Positions 1 to 5,165 of a DNA stretch of 7,713 nucleotides are shown one piece after another. Below the pieces are notes generated by a model, which saw only the letters and a list, made by a program, of their open reading frames with translations, did no database searches and was not told where the DNA came from. The DNA is from an uncultured Parvularculaceae bacterium (GTDB lineage Bacteria; Pseudomonadota; Alphaproteobacteria; Caulobacterales; Parvularculaceae), in contig CAMYNO010000110.1 in the NCBI GenBank assembly GCA_947259815.1, forward strand, positions 1 to 7,713. Reading direction: 5' to 3'. A program made the translations under genes and the position numbers. Every line of letters starts with the position of its first letter. Position 1 is the first letter of the stretch.

Positions 1-69
1 GTACCAGCGGATCGGCAGAGGGCCGAGTTGCAGGGCGATGGGATCGATTTGTGGGTATGAAATGGTCAT
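1..69 (-). CDS. lgt: Prolipoprotein diacylglyceryl transferase, N-terminal fragment (cut by window edge)
   Basis: Only the first 23 codons are present; the gene continues beyond the left edge. The translation contains IDPIALQLGPLPIRWY, the characteristic start of Lgt (Asp-Pro, then a Gly-Pro and an Arg/His-Trp-Tyr leading into the first membrane helix). Lgt is the inner-membrane enzyme that moves diacylglycerol from phosphatidylglycerol to the lipobox cysteine of prolipoproteins, the first step of lipoprotein maturation. The substrate is made through PgsA, whose gene lies about 4 kb away in this window. The start is the ATG whose first base is 69; no good Shine-Dalgarno sequence precedes it. 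The gene is divergent from the UbiK-like gene, with 91 bases between the two starts. The assignment rests on a short but distinctive stretch. Confidence 0.82.
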   Translation of the reverse strand, partial: MTISYPQIDPIALQLGPLPIRWY

Positions 70-160
70 GAGCTTGCTTGCGGCGCATTAACGCGGGATT
101 CGGGGGCGGACTGTAACCAGCGGTCGCCGCCTCCTATATAGGGCGGGAGAGGAAAACGCC

Positions 161-403
161 ATGCAAACCCAAAGCGCCATTTTCGACGAAATCGCCAAAT
201 TGATGACAGAGGCCGCCGGCGCCGCCGATGGCGTCAGGCGCGAGGCCGAGACGGCCATGAAAAGCCAGCTGCAACGGCTGATCGCGGATATGGATTTTGT
301 AACGCGCGAGGAATTTGAAGCCGTGCGCGATATGGCTCGTCTGGCGCGTGAGGAAAATGAGGCGCTGAAGTCGCGAATCATCGCGCTGGAGAAAAAGTCT
401 TAA
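161..403 (+). CDS. ubiK: Accessory factor UbiK family (BMFP/YqiC-type) coiled-coil protein
   Basis: An 80-residue protein of the BMFP (membrane fusogenic) family, to which E. coli YqiC/UbiK belongs. In E. coli UbiK helps the aerobic ubiquinone-biosynthesis complex through UbiJ; the same role here is inferred from family. Residues 1-35 form an amphipathic helix with many Ala and Glu (IFDEIAKLMTEAAGAADGV). Residues 47-78 carry the family signature FVTREEFEAVRDMARLAREE followed by heptad-spaced Leu/Ile (EALKSRIIALEKK), a C-terminal trimeric coiled coil. Length matches the family (about 75-95 residues). A purine-rich Shine-Dalgarno stretch, GGGAGAGG at 145-152, sits 8 bases before the ATG and supports this start. 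It is divergent from lgt and followed after 157 bases by the ybjN-like gene. The symbol is by family; orthology was not tested. Confidence 0.85.
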   Translation: MQTQSAIFDEIAKLMTEAAGAADGVRREAETAMKSQLQRLIADMDFVTREEFEAVRDMARLAREENEALKSRIIALEKKS

Positions 404-560
404 CGAGGCGTTAGCGAACACCGCTCGCGCCCGAGGAATTTTCTCCAACAGGCATGCGGAAAACCAGACTCACAGAATCATTTCACCGGCTTCCGAATCG
501 CAGCGACATGTCACTCACGCTGTGGCGTCGTTTCGCGACGTCGAAAGAGGGCCCTCGCGC

Positions 561-1064
561 ATGTCATTTGAGATACTCCAGAAATCAGAGAAAGTCGCCG
601 ATCCGATGGCCGCGATCGAAGCGGCCGCGGACCAGCTCGATTTTGAAAAAGAACGGGTCGCCGACAGCGAGATTCACGTCATGCTGCCCAGCGTCTGGCG
701 CGATATCGGTCTGTGGTTCACCTGGCGCGAGGATCTGTCGACACTTCAGATGGGCGCTCCCATTGATTTGAAGGCGCCGGCCGGGCGAGAGGATGACGCC
801 AGCCGCCTTATTACGATGGTGAATGAGCGTCTGTGGTCGGGACATTTTGATTTGTGGACGGAGGATCAGTCGATCGTCTATCGCAACGCTGCGATCCTGC
901 CGTCGTCCGGCGGTCTCGATGCGGGACAGGCGGAGATGCTGATCCGTGCGGCGGCGGAAGCGGTCGACCGGTTTTATCCGGCGTTTAATTTCCTCGTCTG
1001 GGGCGGCAAAAAGCCCGATGATGCGTTGAAAGCGTCATTGTTTGAAACGGCCGGCAACGCTTAA
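561..1064 (+). CDS. YbjN domain-containing protein
   Basis: A 167-residue cytoplasmic protein of the YbjN family (type III secretion chaperone-like fold, seen next to proC in many alphaproteobacteria). Recognisable stretches, numbered from the ATG, are WFTWREDLSTLQMGAPIDL (about 50-68), LITMVNERLWSGHFDLW (about 80-96) and AVDRFYPAFNFLVWGGK (about 131-147), ending in a helix with FETAG, typical of the alphaproteobacterial members. No enzymatic motif is visible. I prefer the ATG at 561 because AAAGAGGG (544-551) lies 9 bases upstream and the protein then begins at the usual family length. An in-frame GTG at 522 would add 13 residues (MASFRDVERGPSR) that look unrelated to the fold. E. coli YbjN has been linked to stress and motility regulation, but the biochemical role is unknown. 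proC starts 47 bases after the stop, so the two are likely co-transcribed. Confidence 0.82.
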   Translation: MSFEILQKSEKVADPMAAIEAAADQLDFEKERVADSEIHVMLPSVWRDIGLWFTWREDLSTLQMGAPIDLKAPAGREDDASRLITMVNERLWSGHFDLWTEDQSIVYRNAAILPSSGGLDAGQAEMLIRAAAEAVDRFYPAFNFLVWGGKKPDDALKASLFETAGNA

Positions 1065-1111
1065 TACGCGTTGCTTTCATTATTCGCCGGTTTCGGCGTA
1101 ATCTTGGCGTT

Positions 1112-1924
1112 ATGACAAAGAAACCTTCTGTTGCCCTGATCGGCGCCGGCGCCATGGGCGGCGCGCTCTTTCGCGGCTGGATCGGCGCAGGCTCGATCGA
1201 CGTAAAATCTTCCGCAATTTTCGATCCGGGCGCGCCCGAGGAGATCGTGCAACTTGCGCAAACCGATGGCGTTCCGGTCAATCCATCCGATGCGGGCGGC
1301 TTCGATGTGGTGGTCGTTGCGGTCAAACCGCAGATGGCGGCGAAGGTCTTACCAAGCTATGCCGACGCGGTAGAGGGAGCGGTCCTGCTTTCGGTTATGG
1401 CGGGAACGAGCGTCGCGACGCTTTCGACGCTGATGCCGAACGTAAAGAAATTTGTGCGGGCAATGCCCAACCTGCCGGCCGCCATCGGGAAGGGGGCCAC
1501 AGGTCTGTATGCAACGGACGGTGTCAGCGATGGGGAACGACAGAACGTCGAAAAGCTCATGGACGCTGTCGGCCTGTCGGTCTGGGTGGAGCATGAAAAG
1601 GATATCGACCTTGTCACGGCGGTGTCCGGTTCCGGGCCGGCTTACTTTTTCCTGCTCGCCGAGGCGTTAGCGGACGCAGGCGCGGCGGTGGGGCTTGATC
1701 CAGAAACAGCAAAGCGTCTCGCCGAAGCGACCCTTGCCGGCGCCGGCGCATTAATGGCCGCCGACGGGCGCAGCGCAGGAGAAATTCGCAAGGCGGTAAC
1801 TTCGCCCGGCGGCACGACCGCGGCGGCCCTGGAAATTCTTGATGGCGATGAGAAAGCCATTCGTAAGCTGATGAAAGACGCCGTCGCCGCCGCTGCGCGG
1901 CGCGCAGGGGAACTGGCCGGTTAA
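1112..1924 (+). CDS. proC: Pyrroline-5-carboxylate reductase
   Basis: A 270-residue cytosolic enzyme that reduces 1-pyrroline-5-carboxylate to L-proline with NAD(P)H, the last step of proline synthesis. The N-terminal Rossmann domain has the dinucleotide loop GAGAMG (11-16) after a hydrophobic strand, then AVKPQ (70-74) and VRAMPNLPA (115-123). The C-terminal all-helical dimer domain has the signature VSGSGPAYFFLLAEALADAG (171-190), and TSPGGTT (230-236), which shapes the substrate site. Length is normal (260-280). The ATG fits the family start (MTKKPSVALIGAGAMG), though the Shine-Dalgarno is weak (CTTGGCG just upstream). The gene follows ybjN-like in the same direction. Its TAA (1922-1924) shares three bases with the stop codon of the convergent histidine-kinase gene, so no terminator fits between them. 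Confidence 0.96.
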   Translation: MTKKPSVALIGAGAMGGALFRGWIGAGSIDVKSSAIFDPGAPEEIVQLAQTDGVPVNPSDAGGFDVVVVAVKPQMAAKVLPSYADAVEGAVLLSVMAGTSVATLSTLMPNVKKFVRAMPNLPAAIGKGATGLYATDGVSDGERQNVEKLMDAVGLSVWVEHEKDIDLVTAVSGSGPAYFFLLAEALADAGAAVGLDPETAKRLAEATLAGAGALMAADGRSAGEIRKAVTSPGGTTAAALEILDGDEKAIRKLMKDAVAAAARRAGELAG

Positions 1925-3231
1925 ACCGGCAGGTTAATACGCGCGCGCAAGCCGCCATGGGGCGAATTTGACAATATGACGTCCCCGCCATGGGAGCGCG
2001 CTACGTCGCGGACAATCGTCAGGCCCATGCCGACGCCGCTTTCATTGAGTGAGCGCGCTTCATCAAGCCGCGTGAATGGCTTGAATACTTCCTCGTAATT
2101 TTCCGGGTCAACGCCGGGGCCGTCATCGTCAACGTCTATGCAAATGCGGCGGTCGTCCGCTGTCGCCGTGATCCATGCCGCCTTGCCATGGCGCAGGGCA
2201 TTGTTGATCAGATTGGCGAGTGCGCGCTGGAGCGCTATGCGCCGCGCCGAGATTGTTACTTTTGCCGGCGCCGCCAGATGAACGACGCCGCCGGCGCGCC
2301 TTGCGTTGCGGGCGACCTCCTGCAGCATCTCGGAAAGATCCAGCGTTTCCGGGTCTTCGTCCGCCGCCTCGCTTCGCGCGAAGTCGAGATAGGCTTCGAC
2401 CATCCGCTCCATTTCGAGAACATCATTGCGAAGGGCGTCGATCTCGGGCGAATCCTTTTCCATGGCGAGGCCGAGCTTGATGCGCGTCAGCGGCGTTCTG
2501 AGATCATGGCTGACGCCGGCAAGCATTGATGCGCGCTGGTCAAGATGACGCTTGATGCGCTCGCGCATGGCGATGAACGCATAACCCGCCTTGCGTACTT
2601 CGTTGGCGCCGGCGGGTCTGAAATCAGGGGCGTCGCGGCCGCGGCCAAAGGCTTCCGCCGCATGGGCAAGCCGCAAGATCGACTTAACCTGGTTGCGCAT
2701 GAAAACCGTCGCGACCCAGCCGAGCAGCACCGACGTTCCGAACAGGTAGAACAGGAAGATCGGTCCGGTGGTCGCAAAGGCGCGTTCGCGCAGAATGAGA
2801 AAGATCAAAACGCCTTCATCGAGTTGAACGCGCACTTCCACATAATCGCGCCAGCTCTGGGTGTCGAACCGATATGGATGGTCGATCCGGGATTTCAGCC
2901 GGTTGTTCAAAACGACATTGTAAACATTGAATGGCGACAACAGATCGTCGGTCGGAATTTCACTGCCTTCCTCGAACCGCACCTGCACATCGAGATCGTC
3001 GAGCGCCCGCGATATTACCTTTTCGCGCGCCTCTTCGTCGGGGTCGTCCTGATAAAGACGGGTGATAAGCGCGATTTGACCGGCGACGTTGTTGGAGAGA
3101 TTTGCCGACACGCGATCCCAGTGCCGGTCGAAGAAGATGTAGATGACGAAAGCCTGCATCAAAAAGATTGGCAGGATAACGATCAGCAAGACGCGCTGGG
3201 ATGGGCTTTTGGGCGTATAACGGCGAAACAT
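1921..3231 (-). CDS. EnvZ-like sensor histidine kinase
   Basis: A 436-residue inner-membrane sensor kinase. TM1 is about 14-34 (LLIVILPIFLMQAFVIYIFF), a periplasmic sensor of about 120 residues follows (35-155), TM2 is about 157-178, then a HAMP linker (about 178-230). The dimerisation/phosphoacceptor helix carries the H-box AGVSHDLRTPLTRIKL with His242. The ATP-binding domain has the N-box NLINNALRHG (340-349), the G1 box DVDDDGPGVD (366-375), the F-box VFKPFTR (382-388) and the G2 box GVGMGLTIV (399-407). All catalytic residues look intact. The H-box (SHDLRTPLTR) and the short periplasmic domain resemble EnvZ and its alphaproteobacterial relatives. The start is 4 bases after the response-regulator stop, with GGCGGA just upstream, implying translational coupling. 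The signal sensed cannot be read from the sequence. The TAA stop overlaps proC's stop on the other strand. Confidence 0.94.
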   Translation of the reverse strand: MFRRYTPKSPSQRVLLIVILPIFLMQAFVIYIFFDRHWDRVSANLSNNVAGQIALITRLYQDDPDEEAREKVISRALDDLDVQVRFEEGSEIPTDDLLSPFNVYNVVLNNRLKSRIDHPYRFDTQSWRDYVEVRVQLDEGVLIFLILRERAFATTGPIFLFYLFGTSVLLGWVATVFMRNQVKSILRLAHAAEAFGRGRDAPDFRPAGANEVRKAGYAFIAMRERIKRHLDQRASMLAGVSHDLRTPLTRIKLGLAMEKDSPEIDALRNDVLEMERMVEAYLDFARSEAADEDPETLDLSEMLQEVARNARRAGGVVHLAAPAKVTISARRIALQRALANLINNALRHGKAAWITATADDRRICIDVDDDGPGVDPENYEEVFKPFTRLDEARSLNESGVGMGLTIVRDVARSHGGDVILSNSPHGGLRARINLPV

Positions 3232-3235
3232 CGCG

Positions 3236-3937
3236 TCAATCCGCCATCAACACATAGCCGATTCCGCGAACGGTCTGGAGATAGATCGGCGCGCGCGGGT
3301 CTTCTTCGATCTTTTTTCGCAAACGGGTCACTTGCACATCGACGGACCGTTCCATCGCGGTGTCGGTTTGCAGGGCAAGCGCCTGCCGCGAGATCGCTTC
3401 GCCAGGTTTTTTGGCGAGGGCTTTTAGCAGGCTGGTCTCGCCCGCCGTCAATTTGACGAGTTCGCCGCCTTTTCTCAATTCGCCGCGGCCAATCGCAAAA
3501 CTGCATCCGCCAAAGGTCAGCTCCTGTTTGTTCAGGCCGGCCGAGCGGGCGCGCCGCAGCAACGCATTTATGCGCAACAACAGCTCGCGCGGTTCGAACG
3601 GTTTTGAAAGGTAATCGTCAGCGCCGCGTTCCAGCCCCTCAATGCGATCTTCGGGAAGACCGCGGGCGGTAAGCAATAATATCGGCACGTTGGAAACGCT
3701 GCGCACAGCCTTGGTGAAATCGAAACCGGATTCGCCCGGCATCATCACATCGACGACGAGCACGTCAAAGTCGACGCCGGCCATGACGCGCCGCGCCTCA
3801 TCAGCGCTTTTGGCGACCGATGTGCGGTATCCATTTTCGCTCAGATATTTTTTGAGGAGCGAGCGGATGCGATCATCGTCATCGACGATAAGAATGTGGC
3901 CGGTGTCTTCATGGATTTCCTGGGCAGCATCCGCCAT
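3236..3937 (-). CDS. OmpR/PetR-like DNA-binding response regulator
   Basis: A 233-residue two-component transcription factor, cognate to the kinase that follows it 4 bases downstream. The receiver domain (about 13-130) has the acidic pocket DDDD (19-22), phosphoacceptor Asp63 in VVDVMMPGESGFD, Thr90 (LLLTARG) and Lys112 (SKPFEP). The C-terminal winged helix (about 137-230) has the recognition-helix region ERSVDVQVTRLRKKIEEDP (196-214) and the wing QTVRGIGYVL (221-230). Every switch residue is present, so it should be phosphorylatable. The REC and effector sequences remind me more of the alphaproteobacterial PetR-like group than of E. coli OmpR; that is from memory, so no symbol is given. The ATG is 3 bases after the pgsA stop codon and in the same frame as pgsA. 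A weak purine stretch (ACGAGA) within the pgsA end may be its ribosome binding site. Confidence 0.95.
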   Translation of the reverse strand: MADAAQEIHEDTGHILIVDDDDRIRSLLKKYLSENGYRTSVAKSADEARRVMAGVDFDVLVVDVMMPGESGFDFTKAVRSVSNVPILLLTARGLPEDRIEGLERGADDYLSKPFEPRELLLRINALLRRARSAGLNKQELTFGGCSFAIGRGELRKGGELVKLTAGETSLLKALAKKPGEAISRQALALQTDTAMERSVDVQVTRLRKKIEEDPRAPIYLQTVRGIGYVLMAD

Positions 3938-3940
3938 CGT

Positions 3941-4498
3941 CTAATTCTCGTTTCGCCTCGTCAGATATAGTGCAGCTTGTAGAGAATAAGCCGCTCCGGT
4001 CCAGAATGTAAGGACAGCAGCCAGCCATAAGGCGCCGACGGCGAACGGCTTTAACTCAGCGCCGACAAGGCCCTGTGGCGCGGCGGCCAGAAGCAGCCCC
4101 GCGGCGGCGATTTGCGTCGCTGTTTTCCATTTCGCCAGGCCGGTGACCGGGAGAGCGCCGCCTTGCGCGGTCACGGCCTCGCGCAAGCCGCTGACCAGAA
4201 TTTCGCGCAGGATGATTACGATCACCGCGATGACGCCGGCGCCTGCGATGACGCCATTGCGCACCAGAAGGATGAGCGCGGCGGCGATCAGGAGCTTGTC
4301 CGCGAGCGGATCAATGGCGGCGCCGAGGGCGGAGACTTCGCCCCGCGCGCGCGCCACCCGGCCGTCGAGAAAGTCGGTAAGCGATGCAATAACGAAGACA
4401 GCAAACGCCGCCGTCATGTTCCATGACGCATTGGTGAGGAATAATCCGATAAAGGGAACGATCAGCGCGATTCGGGCGAGGGTGAGGGCATTGGCCAT
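3941..4498 (-). CDS. pgsA: CDP-diacylglycerol--glycerol-3-phosphate 3-phosphatidyltransferase
   Basis: A 185-residue polytopic inner-membrane enzyme that joins CDP-diacylglycerol and glycerol-3-phosphate to give phosphatidylglycerophosphate, the committed step to phosphatidylglycerol and cardiolipin. The complete CDP-alcohol phosphotransferase motif D-x2-DG-x2-AR-x8-G-x3-D-x3-D is present: Asp42, Asp45-Gly46, Ala49-Arg50, Gly59, Asp63 and Asp67. Around it are hydrophobic helices at about 8-22, 28-41, 68-98, 126-139 and 150-170. The conserved LREILVSGLRE (96-106) follows the motif, as in PgsA rather than in phosphatidylserine or choline synthases. The start MANALTLARI matches the family (M-x-N-x-LT-x-x-R), although no clear Shine-Dalgarno precedes it. 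It is first in a three-gene unit with the two-component genes. Its stop is TAG (3943-3941), followed by a single ACG and then the regulator's ATG. Confidence 0.95.
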   Translation of the reverse strand: MANALTLARIALIVPFIGLFLTNASWNMTAAFAVFVIASLTDFLDGRVARARGEVSALGAAIDPLADKLLIAAALILLVRNGVIAGAGVIAVIVIILREILVSGLREAVTAQGGALPVTGLAKWKTATQIAAAGLLLAAAPQGLVGAELKPFAVGALWLAAVLTFWTGAAYSLQAALYLTRRNEN

Positions 4499-4546
4499 GG
4501 CGCGACGTTAGGCAGATTTGATCATGTGGGAAAGGGACCGGCGGAT

Positions 4547-4584
4547 GGCAAGACCGGCGGCAACCGGACGTTGACCGCCTTGCC
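4547..4584. repeat. Bulged stem-loop upstream of pgsA
   Basis: An imperfect inverted repeat folds into a long hairpin. GGCAA (4547-4551) pairs with TTGCC (4580-4584), GGCGG (4556-4560) with CCGCC (4575-4579), and CAAC (4561-4564) with GTTG (4570-4573), closing a CGGAC loop. Only a 4-base bulge (GACC, 4552-4555) and a single A (4574) interrupt the 14 pairs. A 9-base direct repeat, GACCGGCGG, begins just before it (4536-4544) and recurs partly in its left arm (4552-4560). There is no T-run on either side, so it is not a typical intrinsic terminator. It lies in the 220-base divergent region between pgsA and the VOC gene. It may be part of an intergenic repeat or a 5' leader structure for pgsA; the function is unknown. 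Confidence 0.6.
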
Positions 4585-4599
4585 GTTCACGAATACAGT
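4571..4599 (+). promoter_or_regulatory. Possible sigma-70-type promoter for the VOC gene
   Basis: TTGACC (4571-4576, five of six bases of the -35 consensus) is separated by 17 bases from TACAGT (4594-4599, four of six of the -10 consensus). Transcription would start near 4606 and give a leader of about 110 bases containing the 4669-4717 hairpin. The -35 overlaps the right arm of the 4547-4584 hairpin. This is a consensus match only; alphaproteobacterial -10 elements are loose and chance matches are common. Confidence 0.3.
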
Positions 4600-4668
4600 C
4601 CGTTTTGTCTTTGGCTGCGTTGCGTGGCCATTGCCGACTGAGCAGAGCGATACGCGTGTTCGCTTTTG

Positions 4669-4717
4669 CTTCGTTCTTTTTGTGGCGAGTTGGGTCGCCA
4701 AAACAAAAGGAGCGAAG
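4669..4717 (+). promoter_or_regulatory. Long 5'-leader hairpin sequestering the Shine-Dalgarno of the VOC gene
   Basis: In a plus-strand RNA, 4669-4683 (CTTCGTTCTTTTTGT) pairs with 4703-4717 (ACAAAAGGAGCGAAG) over 15 pairs, two of them G-U (4674:4712 and 4677:4709). After a 3-base AAA bulge (4700-4702), GGCGA (4684-4688) pairs with TCGCC (4695-4699), closing a GTTGGG loop. The total is 20 pairs. The right arm contains the ribosome binding site AGGAG (4708-4712), which lies 6 bases before the ATG at 4719, so the site would be hidden when the hairpin is formed. The two G-U pairs form only in the plus-strand RNA; the other strand would have A-C mismatches, which favours function in that RNA. A smaller hairpin, AGCGA/TCGCT (4646-4650/4660-4664) followed by TTT, abuts the left arm. 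The structure is seen directly; regulation is inferred. Confidence 0.6.
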
Positions 4718-4718
4718 A

Positions 4719-5099
4719 ATGTTATCAACGGCAAAACTTCAAACCATCATTTTGACGTCGCGTATGGCGGAAGCGCGAAGGTTTTATGAGAACGTGCTTG
4801 GCCTCCCATTGAAAGGCGTGTCGGACGGCGCGTTTTTGTTTGACGTTGGCGGCGGCGACCTGCGGCTATCGCCCGTGCCTGCGACGGCGGAAACCGAACA
4901 TACGCTTGCCGGGTTCTCTGTCGATAATCTGGAAACGGTTGTAGGAGAACTCTGTGAACGCGGCGTGCGCTTTGAGCGGTTTGTGGGATTTCCCCATGAC
5001 GACTGCGGTATTGTGTAGACCCCTGACGGCTCGCGGGTCGCATGGTTCCGCGATCCGGACGGGAATTTACTCTCCATTGTCCAATATCGCACTGCCTAA
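4719..5099 (+). pseudogene. VOC-family (glyoxalase/bleomycin-resistance fold) protein interrupted by an in-frame TAG
   Basis: A small single-domain VOC protein of 126 codons in total, the usual length for the family. Codons 1-99 give MLSTAKLQTIILTSRMAEAR..., with the typical first module (strand, then helix ARRFYENVLGLPLK at 19-32). The second module starts at HTLAGFSVDNLETVVGELCERG (about 66-87). Codon 100 is TAG (5016-5018). The same frame then continues TPDGSRVAWFRDPDGNLLSI (codons 101-120) and ends at TAA 5097-5099. RVAWFRDPDGN-x-LSIVQ is the conserved VOC C-terminus, so the stop removes the last two strands and probably the distal metal ligand position. A strong AGGAG sits 6 bases before the ATG, inside a hairpin. 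TAG ends pgsA nearby, so reassignment of UAG is unlikely. Alternatives are a sequencing error or readthrough. The substrate is unknown. Confidence 0.8.
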
Positions 5100-5110
5100 G
5101 TCAGGGAAGC

Positions 5111-5148
5111 AATCTGAGCGATCCACATCGAACGCGGTCGCTCAGATT
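5111..5148. terminator. Inverted repeat between convergent genes, possible bidirectional terminator
   Basis: AATCTGAGCGA (5111-5121) and TCGCTCAGATT (5138-5148) are perfect 11-base inverted copies around a 16-base loop; a T-G and a C-G pair can extend the stem inward. It lies in the 66-base gap between the end of the VOC frame (5099) and the stop of the DUF2330 gene (5166), where a shared terminator would be expected. Neither side has a T-run, so it may instead be a 3'-end stabilising stem or a protein-binding palindrome. Confidence 0.5.
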
Positions 5149-5165
5149 CAGACACTGGTGCGGGG

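Noticed and set aside
111..140. Possible promoter for the UbiK-like gene: CTGTAA, 18 bases, TATATA
   Set aside because: Only 3 of 6 bases match in the -35 and 4 of 6 in the -10, and the start would leave almost no leader before the ribosome binding site.
404..560. 157-base gap between the UbiK-like and YbjN-like genes, including a 105-codon frame from 454
   Set aside because: The frame runs out of phase through the YbjN-like gene and is Arg/Ser-rich like a shadow. No promoter or stable stem could be supported in the gap.
1085..1098. Small hairpin CGCCG-GTTT-CGGCG between the ybjN-like gene and proC
   Set aside because: The 5-bp stem has no T-run and such short GC palindromes are frequent by chance in GC-rich DNA. 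It does not convincingly separate the two genes.
1921..3456. Long open plus-strand frames (for example 2545-3456, 303 codons, and 2188-2529) opposite the kinase and regulator genes
   Set aside because: They are antisense shadows of clearly identified kinase and regulator genes, show low-complexity Arg/Glu/His-rich composition and match no family I know.
4522..4734. Minus-strand frame of 70 codons and plus-strand frames starting at 4526 and 4605 in the region upstream of pgsA and the VOC gene
   Set aside because: They cross the hairpin region, give no recognisable domain and have no ribosome binding site of their own. The plus frame from 4605 only extends the VOC frame upstream of its good ATG and ribosome binding site at 4719.
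5016..5018. UAG as a reassigned or pyrrolysine codon
   Set aside because: pgsA ends with TAG in the same window and no pyrrolysine-type gene or context is visible; a nonsense mutation or base-call error is simpler.
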